A stretch of 59,080 nucleotides of DNA from Tritrichomonas foetus. Its lineage: Eukaryota > Parabasalia > Tritrichomonadida > Tritrichomonadidae. Under the pieces are notes generated by a model that worked only from the letters and a program-made list of their open reading frames with translations, was not told the DNA's origin and did no database searches. Of this stretch, positions 8,318 to 17,900 are shown piece by piece; the first letter of the stretch is position 1, and every line of letters begins with the position of its first letter. A program made the translations under genes and the position numbers. The stretch is from the NCBI GenBank assembly GCA_001839685.1, contig MLAK01000217.1, positions 190,418 through 249,497 on the forward strand, written 5' to 3'.

Positions 8318-11300
8318 ATGGAAGATTCGAACGATCCATCATCAATGAAATCAGGCCGCGTGAAACTAAGCAGTAATTACAAAGACCAGTTTTTACAGGA
8401 AATATCGTCTTACGTTCATGAAACAGATTATTTAGTGAATAATTCAAATGAAACTCATACTTCTTCGCGAAAACCTCGAGAAAATTCAATGTCACCCGAA
8501 AATGTCCCACCAGAATTAGATGATCCGTTTCACAAAAGGCAATCTCAAATTCCAAAAAGACCGAAACTTCCGCCAACATCTCAAAAGAAATCGCTTATTC
8601 CAACTCCAACTCGTATGCCGAAAAAAACGAAAAAATCGATTGATATTACTCCACCTCTCGGGAAACGAAAAAGGCCTTCAATTGTGCCACTGACAGATGA
8701 CGATTTGATGCATGTTTTTGATTTCGATATAAATGATTCAAGCGCTTCCCCCTCTCCGACAAAATTTAATAAAGATTTAAAAATGAGGAGTAAATCGCCT
8801 GCACCAAAAATAACAAATAGCAAAACAATTGCAAAAACTACACAGAGAAGTAAATCACCTTCAGTCATACGAAAAAGTTCGAGAAGAAATTATGGATCAT
8901 ATAATAATTTTCCAAATAATATAAATTCTGCACCATATTCTGCAAATTCACATTCAAGAAAAAGTGATATAAGGAGGCAACACGTTGATGAAGATGATAT
9001 GCTCGAAATCAATGAAGAAAATCCACCCTCATCAAAACGAAGAAATAATAATTTTGATTCTGATGAAACAACTCCACGTTTTAAAGAAAAGAATAATAAA
9101 ATATTTTCATCTGATTCAAACAGATTTAAATCAAGAATTCCAGAAAAATTATCTTCAACTGACGATTCAGAAGCGTCACCAAAAAGAATTCCTCCACCGC
9201 CACATTCAAATTTATCTGAAAATAGCAGTTCTCCTCTTGGATCACCAAATCATTCATTGAAGTCAAAAAGATTTAATAAATCAAATAAATCAGAAGCTGA
9301 ATATAAAAAATATAATTATCCAATTGAAAAGAAATATAAAGATTTATCTAAAATAAACAATAGTATGAGTGACAGTTCTTCACCTAAATATCAAAAATCA
9401 TCAAAAAAATTCAACGATAATAATTATATTGAAAATCGAGATCATCTGACCGATATTGATATTCAAAATATTAAATCAGGATGGACATCTCCATTTGAAA
9501 AACCATCAAATGCTCCAAAAAGCCCTAAAATGTCCAATTCTCCATTTGATTCTAAAAAGAATAACCAGCAAGCTGAAATTAAACAAAACTCTTCATTTTC
9601 ATCCGATATTTTCAATACAAAAAATGCTTTTGAAGAACTTAGATCTTCAGATTCTGAAAATGATAGTGATGATAAACTTATTTCCTTTAATGCAGAAGAA
9701 AATCATCAGGAAGAAAATGAAAATAAATTAACTTTTCCTGTACCAGAATTTGATAAAATATCAGATAAGAAAAAGAAACCTGTCACAGATGATGATTTAA
9801 TTAGTTTTTCCCCAATGGTAAAACCACAAGTTGTTGATGACTTGATTTCATTTTCCGATAACTCTGCAAAGAAACCAGAAAAGCCACAAAAGATTGACAA
9901 ATCACCATTAATGAAACAGACGAATACAAATTACGACAAGAATTTGAGTAAAGATGAAGATGAAGATGTTTTGACACCTAGACACTTATTCTTCATTAAT
10001 GCTAATTCTGAAAATTCTGAAGAAGAAGAAATGTCACCCGTAAAACCAGAAGCTCCAAGTCAACTTGTCAATAATTCAGATTTGTTGGCATTCTCGGAAA
10101 TAGAAGTAAAACAGCCAGTAAATAAACCAGAATCATTACTTTCTCCACCACGTGAAACAATTCCAATTGAAATTATAGATGATCCAGTTGAAAAAACGGA
10201 AGAAAAGACATCGCCTGCCAAATTAGTTACTGACTCAATAATTGCTGAGCTTTTGGATTTCAGTGATCCAAATCATAACAGATCATTAAATGAAGCTGAA
10301 AATCATACTCAAAGTATCATCGCTGATGAAAATAATGGTCAAAATAATGAAAATAATCATGAATATAACATAAATCAAAACGAAACTGAAGAAGATATTA
10401 AATATTCAAATGAAGCGCTTAGAAATTCAAATATTCTATCTGAAGGTTCCCAAAACAATAATAGTGTAAATGATAGTATGAATAATAGTGTAAATAACAA
10501 TGTAAATAGCAGTGTAAATAATAGTCTTAATAATGAACCCAATCATAGTATCAGCAATTCTGAAAGTGCAAATGAAAAAGGTACAACACCTGAAAACTCT
10601 GATTTTATTAGCTTTACAACAGTTGCCAACGATGTTCCAAGCAATTATACACCACCACAGCCACTACAAATTGAGTTATTATCAGTATCAAATTCACCTG
10701 ATCCAGCTATTATTCCACCAGAAAAAATGAATTTAAATATATTCGAATCGCCTGAAAAAACTGAAATACAATTCTCGGATTCACCAGGAAAAATTTGTTT
10801 CGACTCATCTTTTGCTCAAAACAGTCCTAATGGAAATAATAACAACAGTACCAGCAATAACCAAAATGAGCTTAGTGAAATTTCTGAAAAAGGAAATTCT
10901 GAAGTATTTGAATCACCTGATAAATCCATGAATTATGATAATATTTTTAATTCACCAACTAGATATTTCCCAAGCCAAATTAAAGACTCTCCTTTCAAAA
11001 ATTCACCAAATGAAACTCGATCACCTGATAGGTTATCTAATCCATCTTCACCACTTAAATCAACATCAGATTTTACAAGCAGTTCTGCTTCACCATATCG
11101 TCGTGCACGAAAACAACCAAAGAGAGCAACTGCATCTTTAGCTAAACATTTCATATCGGTTGAAGAAGAATCATCATCTGAACAATATTTATCACTACAA
11201 AAATCAGAAATGTCAAGTGCAATTGAAAAGAATTCTCCTGTATCATCGCCAATTCAAAACTCAAAATTGGAACCAGAACAAAACAAAGAACAACCTGAAG

Positions 11301-14300
11301 AAAACATCAATAATAGTACCATAAATAATAACGAATCATCATTTCTCACAAGTGAAAACAATTCGTCATTTTTAGAAAAAGTTCAGATTGACTCTGATAT
11401 TGCCAATCAATATAATAATGAATTCAAAGAACCGCTTAACGAAGAATTGAATAATAAATTTAATGATAAATATCAAAGTTCTGATGCTAAATTTGGAGAA
11501 AATGAAGAAAATAATACCCAATTTAATAATCTACCACAAAATAATGAAGATAGTACAATGAATGATGAAGAAAGGCAAAATGTTCATAAACAAGTGTTAT
11601 TTAATAATGAAGAATTAGAAGAAGAAGAAGAATATATGTATCCTGGTAAAGATATTGAATGTATGGAGTTATCTACTGAAAAAGCTGATGCTAGTTTTGT
11701 TGAAGAAGAAGATATTTATGAAAATCACAGGCATTTCATCGCTCATGATGAAACAGACGAAATTTTAGAAAAAGAAGACGAATTTGATATCAGAGAAGAA
11801 AATAATTATGATGAATCAAATGTTATAAATGAAGAAGAAGAAATTCATGAAAACTTTGACAGTCAAGATTATCAAGAAAACCAAAATAATAAATATAATC
11901 AACAAAACGTAGAGCTGCCTATTGATTTGGATTCAATACCAACTCTAGCCACAGATAATCCTGACCAGCTTCATATTTTCCCATCAACACCAACACGTCC
12001 AACACCAAACTCGTCAACCGATAATTCACCTGAAAAGCCACCAGCCAGAGATCGAAGACAGGCAAATAGAAATAAAGCATTTTTAATTGAGGCAAGAAGT
12101 GATGATTATGAAGATAGCGAAATAGAAACCGAAAATAAATTCAATAAAAGCAATGTCAGTGAAAATGAATCATCACGTGAAAATGTGAATGAATATAACA
12201 ACGAATTCGAAAAAGAAAATTATACTGAACCTGTAACGCAATCAGAATTTGTAGAAGAAGAGGAAGAAGAAAATGATCATGAACTTGAAACAGCTATATA
12301 TGAAAAGAACTTTTCTGCGAGTGTTATTAAAAACCTTGTTCATAAAATTACAGGCATTTCAAAGTCAAAAATTGATCCAGGAAATACTTCAATTCTAGAG
12401 AATGAAGATACAATTTTTGCATTCCAAGAAAGATTTTGCTCAATTATTGAAGTTGAAATAAAGACCAAACAAGGAAAAGTAATTAATATCTTTCCAACTA
12501 ATCTAAATAATTACCTTACCCAGACGAAAACTTCATCACCAGAAAGTGACAATTCTAAGAAAGGATCTAAACCAACTAAAAGATCGAGCCCACCTGGATC
12601 TCTCAAAAAACCAAAAGCAAAGCAATCAACTGTTCAAAAATCACCTAAAAAGAATTCATTTATCAGTAAAATTCCACCTAAATATCCTGAAAGAGCAATG
12701 GAAAAGTCACCAGAAAAATCACCCAAGCAAGCCAAAAGTAAATATGAAAGCAAATACGAAAGTAAATATGAAAGTAAATTACACTCAAATAAAACAAATG
12801 AAAGGTCACCTTCGAAATTACCTGAACGATCACCATCTAAGTCGCCTTCAAGAAGTGTTGAAAAATCTCCCTCGAAAGCTCCTAAAGTTCCTGAAACTGG
12901 ACGAGGTAAGAAAGGTACAAATGAATTAAATATCACGAAAAGACCATCTCATTCAATTGTTGATCCTTTTTCAAAAATTAGTTCCACTAATAAAGGGAAG
13001 ATGAAAAGCAGTGATTTTGCGAACTTGTCAGCTCCTAACAAATCACCAAAACGAGAAATAGTTGAAGTTGACTCTGAAGACGAATTTGCAAATTCTTCAA
13101 CGCCTTCAAAAGATTTCCAAAAAGCAATTTATGACAATAAAGCATTTGACTCTGATGAATTTGTGAGTGTATCAACACCAACGAAAAATATCATTACTAG
13201 TGTTTCTCCTGATAATACGAAAAAACCAAAGCGAGTTGCTCAAGAATCCGAATCCGATGATTATTCTCGTCCGAAGGCAAAACCAATTGAGGATTCATCA
13301 GAATTGTCTCTATCCGAAAGAGATGATGATGATTTTGTTGAAGAAAGTAAAAATGTTACAGAAAATTCATTTTCTGATGATTATGTTGTTGTTTCAACAC
13401 CATCACCAGTGAAGCAGCAACCACCTAAAAAGAAGAAAGTTTTTGATCCGTCAGCCAAAACAAACTCTAAAACCTCAAAGTCTACATCAAATCCAACAGA
13501 AACTGAAAAAACTAAAAAGCAACAAGATGATGATTTCGTTCCACAGACCGAAAAGAAACAGCCCAAGAGCTTTTTCAATAAAAAGAAACCACCAATGTCA
13601 AACCCGCCAAAAGCTACTAAAGCAGTATCAAAAATTATGGAGAGCAGAAAAGAAAAGGAGAAAGAAAAGGAAAAGGAAGAATCTGCTCCATCTCATCCAA
13701 CAACTACAAAAACAGGTAGTTCAATTACAAATCCTTATGCAAAAGGAAAAGGACCTCTTCAATTTGCATTAAGGAAGCCTCTGAAGAAAGCAACACCTTC
13801 AACAAATAAAACAGCAGATCATCAACAAGCTGCTAATTCTGGAAATGTTGAGAAAGAAACCACAAAGCCAGCTCAAGAAACAATAAAAAATTCACAAGTC
13901 AGCTCGAGAAACAATGATACAAATGTTACAAAATCACCAACAGAAAATAAAAAACCATCACGTGTTCCAAAGCAACCCACTGAATTTAGAGAGATAGAAA
14001 AAAGCCAAAAAACTGCACGTGCTTCACCTAAAACTATAAATTCAACAACATCAAAGAAATCACCAATGATGTCACCAAAAACAATTGAAGATCCATTCAA
14101 AGCTGCAAAAGTAAAACAACCTGCTAAAAAGTCAACTCCAGCTTCATCAAATAAACTTGCAACTGGTAAAAAAGCTACTACTAAAAAGGAGGAGCCTCCT
14201 GCAAAGAATACTAAAAGGAAGTCACTCTCTTCTTCAGATAAAAATGAAAGTGATTCTCATGCACCAAGTTCACCTTTGCCATTCAATATAGATACTTCAC

Positions 14301-14422
14301 TCTTCGCCGATGCAAACTTCCCAAAGAAGCAAGCACCACCTTCAGCATCTCCAAGTAAAAGACCAAAAACACTTGCATCGGTTTTAATTGCTGCAGGTGA
14401 TGATGATTATTCGGATGATTGA
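8318..14422 (+). CDS. 2034-residue intrinsically disordered Ser/Pro/Asn/Lys-rich protein
   Basis: One uninterrupted ORF from ATG 8318. Nearly all of it is low-complexity, with dozens of SP/TP-basic sites ('KSPEKSPKQ', 'RSPSKSPSR', 'SPKK') typical of CDK targets, and basic patches that could be nuclear signals ('GKRKRP', 'KKPKRV', 'KNTKRK'). A short motif recurs, D(D/L)L(I/L)xFS: 'DDDLISFSP', 'VDDLISFSD', 'DLLAFSE', 'ELLDFSD', with relatives 'DKLISFN' and 'DFISFT'. DPF tripeptides also recur. An Asn-rich block (about 700-740) and an acidic block (about 1095-1190) follow. Residues about 1322-1403 are the only stretch that looks folded. Candidate roles are a mitotic or chromosome scaffold, or an adaptor carrying linear motifs; neither is proven. 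Confidence 0.85.
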   Translation: MEDSNDPSSMKSGRVKLSSNYKDQFLQEISSYVHETDYLVNNSNETHTSSRKPRENSMSPENVPPELDDPFHKRQSQIPKRPKLPPTSQKKSLIPTPTRMPKKTKKSIDITPPLGKRKRPSIVPLTDDDLMHVFDFDINDSSASPSPTKFNKDLKMRSKSPAPKITNSKTIAKTTQRSKSPSVIRKSSRRNYGSYNNFPNNINSAPYSANSHSRKSDIRRQHVDEDDMLEINEENPPSSKRRNNNFDSDETTPRFKEKNNKIFSSDSNRFKSRIPEKLSSTDDSEASPKRIPPPPHSNLSENSSSPLGSPNHSLKSKRFNKSNKSEAEYKKYNYPIEKKYKDLSKINNSMSDSSSPKYQKSSKKFNDNNYIENRDHLTDIDIQNIKSGWTSPFEKPSNAPKSPKMSNSPFDSKKNNQQAEIKQNSSFSSDIFNTKNAFEELRSSDSENDSDDKLISFNAEENHQEENENKLTFPVPEFDKISDKKKKPVTDDDLISFSPMVKPQVVDDLISFSDNSAKKPEKPQKIDKSPLMKQTNTNYDKNLSKDEDEDVLTPRHLFFINANSENSEEEEMSPVKPEAPSQLVNNSDLLAFSEIEVKQPVNKPESLLSPPRETIPIEIIDDPVEKTEEKTSPAKLVTDSIIAELLDFSDPNHNRSLNEAENHTQSIIADENNGQNNENNHEYNINQNETEEDIKYSNEALRNSNILSEGSQNNNSVNDSMNNSVNNNVNSSVNNSLNNEPNHSISNSESANEKGTTPENSDFISFTTVANDVPSNYTPPQPLQIELLSVSNSPDPAIIPPEKMNLNIFESPEKTEIQFSDSPGKICFDSSFAQNSPNGNNNNSTSNNQNELSEISEKGNSEVFESPDKSMNYDNIFNSPTRYFPSQIKDSPFKNSPNETRSPDRLSNPSSPLKSTSDFTSSSASPYRRARKQPKRATASLAKHFISVEEESSSEQYLSLQKSEMSSAIEKNSPVSSPIQNSKLEPEQNKEQPEENINNSTINNNESSFLTSENNSSFLEKVQIDSDIANQYNNEFKEPLNEELNNKFNDKYQSSDAKFGENEENNTQFNNLPQNNEDSTMNDEERQNVHKQVLFNNEELEEEEEYMYPGKDIECMELSTEKADASFVEEEDIYENHRHFIAHDETDEILEKEDEFDIREENNYDESNVINEEEEIHENFDSQDYQENQNNKYNQQNVELPIDLDSIPTLATDNPDQLHIFPSTPTRPTPNSSTDNSPEKPPARDRRQANRNKAFLIEARSDDYEDSEIETENKFNKSNVSENESSRENVNEYNNEFEKENYTEPVTQSEFVEEEEEENDHELETAIYEKNFSASVIKNLVHKITGISKSKIDPGNTSILENEDTIFAFQERFCSIIEVEIKTKQGKVINIFPTNLNNYLTQTKTSSPESDNSKKGSKPTKRSSPPGSLKKPKAKQSTVQKSPKKNSFISKIPPKYPERAMEKSPEKSPKQAKSKYESKYESKYESKLHSNKTNERSPSKLPERSPSKSPSRSVEKSPSKAPKVPETGRGKKGTNELNITKRPSHSIVDPFSKISSTNKGKMKSSDFANLSAPNKSPKREIVEVDSEDEFANSSTPSKDFQKAIYDNKAFDSDEFVSVSTPTKNIITSVSPDNTKKPKRVAQESESDDYSRPKAKPIEDSSELSLSERDDDDFVEESKNVTENSFSDDYVVVSTPSPVKQQPPKKKKVFDPSAKTNSKTSKSTSNPTETEKTKKQQDDDFVPQTEKKQPKSFFNKKKPPMSNPPKATKAVSKIMESRKEKEKEKEKEESAPSHPTTTKTGSSITNPYAKGKGPLQFALRKPLKKATPSTNKTADHQQAANSGNVEKETTKPAQETIKNSQVSSRNNDTNVTKSPTENKKPSRVPKQPTEFREIEKSQKTARASPKTINSTTSKKSPMMSPKTIEDPFKAAKVKQPAKKSTPASSNKLATGKKATTKKEEPPAKNTKRKSLSSSDKNESDSHAPSSPLPFNIDTSLFADANFPKKQAPPSASPSKRPKTLASVLIAAGDDDYSDD

Positions 14423-15110
14423 AGTCGGTATTATTATTATTATTAAATATGTTCTTTTTCTTTATATTTTAATCATTTTTGTTTTCGATATTTTAATTCC
14501 AATATTGAAAACAAATCCCACCTTAAATTCTTATCATAACCATATGTGAAGTATTGGGAGAAGCTTAATAGCAATCAATATCACGATTTTAATTGAGATA
14601 GAATGATGAGATATAGAAATAAATTTACCATACATCCATCATAACTTAAGATTCTTAAATAAAACTCATGAAATAAAGTCGCTTTATCAAGAAAAAGAAA
14701 TAATATAAAGATATTTTCACTGAACTTATTATATCTATCTATCTATATATATATATCAATGGAAAAGGGAAATGCGTAGATCAAGAAAAGATAACCTAAA
14801 ATGAAAATGCTCGATAACTATTCATATTTTTTCAAAGATCTGTGGATTTTTCATTAAAACAGCAAAATATGATGTTATACATTTATGATTTTGTATATAC
14901 ATTTTTATGTATATACCACAAAGGTACCAGGTGTACACAGGGTTATCACCAGACTCTAATAAAAAATAAAACAGAAAAAACAGAAAAATAAACAAACACA
15001 AAAATAAACCATAAAAATAGAGACCAGGAATATAGGTTAGCAATTCGCATCAACATGTATTCATTTATTGAATTATAAATATAAACATATATTTCAGACA
15101 ATACAAATCC
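14423..15110. other. AT-rich intergenic region with microsatellites
   Basis: The spacer between convergent genes contains ATT repeats near 14430 and a (TATC)/(TA) microsatellite at about 14730-14757. The open minus-strand frame at 14822-15043 is hydrophobic, low-complexity and unsupported. Confidence 0.55.
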
Positions 15111-16244
15111 TCACTGTGTGAAGTCGGCCGTAATAAAGGGATCCTGCAGCGCCTGCTCAGCTGTTAATCTCTGAGCAGGATCAAGTTGAAGCATCCCTCT
15201 GAGTAAGTTGATGAACATCTGTCTGCGTGATCTTTCTTTACGAATCTGTTCAGGCGTCGATCCTCTTCCGAATGTGTAATTAAATATAATTTCCTCAATC
15301 GTATCAAACTCGAAATACTTCTGGAAGCGCACGACATGAGTATGTTTCTCACGACAGATCTGTTCTTCACTTTTCAGGGTACCGTCTGGTAGAAATAGTT
15401 CTTCTCTTCTTGGTGACGAATTCACCATATTTTGAGGGAACTGACCAAGAAATCCCACAATTAATTGTAAAAGGTGAATTTCATTTTGACCTGCGAAAAG
15501 CGGCATGGCTGTAAAAAGTTCGAAAGCAACACATCCGAGTGACCAAATATCGATTGGAAATGAATGATTAATTCCTAAAACAACTTCTGGCGCGCGATAA
15601 TATCTCGATTGGATATAAAAATTACACGGCTGGTTTGAAAACTTGGAGCTTCCGAAATCGATCATTTTGACTGACTGCGAAAATCCGTCGGCGAGTAGAA
15701 TATTTTCGGGCTTTAAATCGCAATGGACAATGCCGATTCGCTCCAGGCCATTTAAAACCTCCAGCATCTCTTTGACGACACTTTGAACGAGTACGAGAGG
15801 AAGTCCTCTGAAATTTCTGCGTTTGATGATTTCGTAGAGGTCGAACGATAGAAGTTCAATAACGATGCATACATGACCATGGTAAACGAACCAATCCTGT
15901 AAATGCGAAATATGTTGTTGTTCTTGGGCTGTGGTGTTTGTTTGTACGTGGGTTAAAAGTTGTACTTCTCGATTTGCTTGTTGACGATATCGATATAAGG
16001 ATTTCGTGACTTTCATTGCGTACGATGGTAATGGTTGTGCTGTAGGATCTGAAATGTCGACAACATGAAAGACTTGACCAAATTGTCCTGCTCCAAGCTT
16101 CGCTGCAACTTGGTATTTCGGTCCTTTCTGGTCCTCGATGATATCGTTCATGCGAACAATTAAATCGCCATTTACATTGTCGAAGCCAAGTCCATCAACA
16201 GGATTACTTGGTACTGTGAAGACTGTGGCGGGCGCTTGGGTCAT
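15111..16244 (-). CDS. DYRK/Yak1-type CMGC protein kinase
   Basis: A 377-residue protein that is nearly all kinase domain (about 42-370). A glycine loop 'LGAGQFGQVF' and VAIK-equivalent 'YAMKVTKS' are followed by the catalytic loop 'HCDLKPENIL', the DYRK/HIPK form with Cys after His. Next come 'MIDFGSSKF' (DFG) and an activation loop 'YIQSRYYRAPEVVLG', whose YxQ-x-Y pattern carries the autophosphorylated Tyr of DYRKs. 'IDIWSLGCVAFEL' and the CMGC insert follow. The long N- and C-terminal tails of metazoan DYRKs are absent. Such kinases regulate growth, stress response and splicing factors. All catalytic residues are present. Confidence 0.92.
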   Translation of the reverse strand: MTQAPATVFTVPSNPVDGLGFDNVNGDLIVRMNDIIEDQKGPKYQVAAKLGAGQFGQVFHVVDISDPTAQPLPSYAMKVTKSLYRYRQQANREVQLLTHVQTNTTAQEQQHISHLQDWFVYHGHVCIVIELLSFDLYEIIKRRNFRGLPLVLVQSVVKEMLEVLNGLERIGIVHCDLKPENILLADGFSQSVKMIDFGSSKFSNQPCNFYIQSRYYRAPEVVLGINHSFPIDIWSLGCVAFELFTAMPLFAGQNEIHLLQLIVGFLGQFPQNMVNSSPRREELFLPDGTLKSEEQICREKHTHVVRFQKYFEFDTIEEIIFNYTFGRGSTPEQIRKERSRRQMFINLLRGMLQLDPAQRLTAEQALQDPFITADFTQ

Positions 16245-16986
16245 TTTATTTTTTTCACCCTATAATATTGTCACTTTTTCGCAAAGTGTTCGATTACAAC
16301 AAAATGAGGGAAAAAAGTGTTCATGAAAATAATAGAGAAAATAAGATAGATATGTTTATTATGTTTATTCTGGTCCAAAATACGCATAACATACGTTTTG
16401 TCCAGAAAAACTCCAGAATTACTCGCAAAACTTCAAAGATAAAAATCATGACCATATAAAGAGTTAAAAGTCACTTCACTTCATTTTCCAAATTGACATT
16501 GAAACTTCAACATTTTCATCGACATCTTTGGAAACAAATATTTGCCAATCTTGAGAGTCGAATAGAAAATTGGTGTTAATTTTCAAGATTGTTTGGGAAT
16601 CAGGATGATTATTTATTTAATTTTATGGAATGGAAAATAACGAATAAATTAGATTAATTATAAACGTATATTGTGGATATGTCATTTTGTTGGAAATAGC
16701 ATATATACTTGTAGTTCGCTTGAAATTCTTTCTTGGTAGATATAACAGTTAAATTGCGACCAAATCAAATATTTTGTCTTAAATAAGTTCTAATGGGAGA
16801 TTTTTTGGGCATAAATGGAATAATAAAGAAAATATTTTTACACATTTGTAATTTTTCAAGGTTAAACTCGTATTTTAGTATTAATTATGTATTAGAAATA
16901 TTTTATGTAGAGATTTTGTTTTTTTCTTGAGAAATTTGAAAAGATTTTGGTTGGCCTTGTCTAACCGTTTTTGGCCTTTCTATTAA
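16245..16986. promoter_or_regulatory. Divergent spacer between kinase and uL14, with uL14 promoter words
   Basis: This 742-bp gap separates the kinase start (minus) from the uL14 start (plus). The last 40 bp carry TTGGCCTT at 16950, TAACCGTTT at 16962-16970 and TTGGCCTTT at 16971-16979, ending 7 bp before the ATG. The same TTGGCCTTT precedes uS9 and RACK1. The rest is AT-rich with no gene seen. Confidence 0.5.
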
Positions 16987-17409
16987 ATGTCTAAGCGTGG
17001 ACGTACAGGTCAACAAGGTACCAAATTCGCAATGACACTCGCTCTCCCAGTTGGTGCCGTCGTTCAATGCGCTGATAACTCAGGTGCTAAGACAATGTTT
17101 GTCATCTCATGCCGTGGCCGTAAGGGAAGGCTTAACAGACTCCCAGCTGCTTCAGTTTCCGATCTCACCGTCGTCACAATCAAGAAGGGTAAGCCAGCTC
17201 TCCGTAAGAAGGTTATGTGCGGAGTTATCATCCGTCAGAAGAGATTATGGCGTCGTAAGGATGGTGTTGTCATCGGTTTCGAAGACAATGCTGGTGTCGT
17301 CATCAACGATAAAGGAGAAATGAAGGGTTCAGCTATCACAGGTCCAGTTGCTAAAGAATGCGCAGAATTATGGCCAAAGATCGCCAGTGTCGCCCCAGCC
17401 GTTTTCTAA
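16987..17409 (+). CDS. RPL23: 60S ribosomal protein L23 (uL14)
   Basis: A 140-residue protein, the normal eukaryotic length, recognised over its whole length: '[16 protein letters not shown]', '[13 protein letters not shown]', '[15 protein letters not shown]', 'VIIRQKR.WRRKDG' and '[34 protein letters not shown]'. uL14 sits at the subunit interface near the factor-binding site and helps form bridge B8. Codon choice is clearly biased (many GTC, CTC, AAG, CGT) relative to the AT-rich neighbours, as expected of a highly expressed gene. Confidence 0.98.
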   Translation: MSKRGRTGQQGTKFAMTLALPVGAVVQCADNSGAKTMFVISCRGRKGRLNRLPAASVSDLTVVTIKKGKPALRKKVMCGVIIRQKRLWRRKDGVVIGFEDNAGVVINDKGEMKGSAITGPVAKECAELWPKIASVAPAVF

Positions 17410-17900
17410 ACCAAAAAAATTTGATACTAATATATTACCCCATTTTCATTTATTATTATCATTAATTTATCTCCTTTAACTTTCTTCCTAAATATTTTCA
17501 TAAATAAATTTATTGTCATGAGTTTATTTTCGATTAATACTAGTTCATGAAATCTAAAGCAGATTGACATTTGAGTCTTCTTTTTAATTAATTTTATTTA
17601 ATTCAAACAAAATATCAAGTTTTAAATATGTGATTATTCATTTAAAAAAATTACGAGTAGTAAGGAATATTGATAAGGAGATTCAAATTAACAATCAAGT
17701 CCTAAAAGTATTATTAAATGAGAATGAATGAGTTCGACAATTATCTATTAACCAAGATTTCTTGATTGTCCACAATCTCGAAAAACAATGAAAAATGAAT
17801 GAAGAATTAATTAATTACTAAGTTTGTTAAGAAATGTAATATTCTACTTAAAAAGAATTGATAATCCTAATAATAGCAAAATTCCATAATCCTAAATAAT
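17410..17900. other. AT-rich convergent intergenic region, no gene seen
   Basis: The uL14 and Sec8 3' ends converge here. The sequence is AT-rich with no coding or RNA-gene signal that I can support. Confidence 0.6.
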
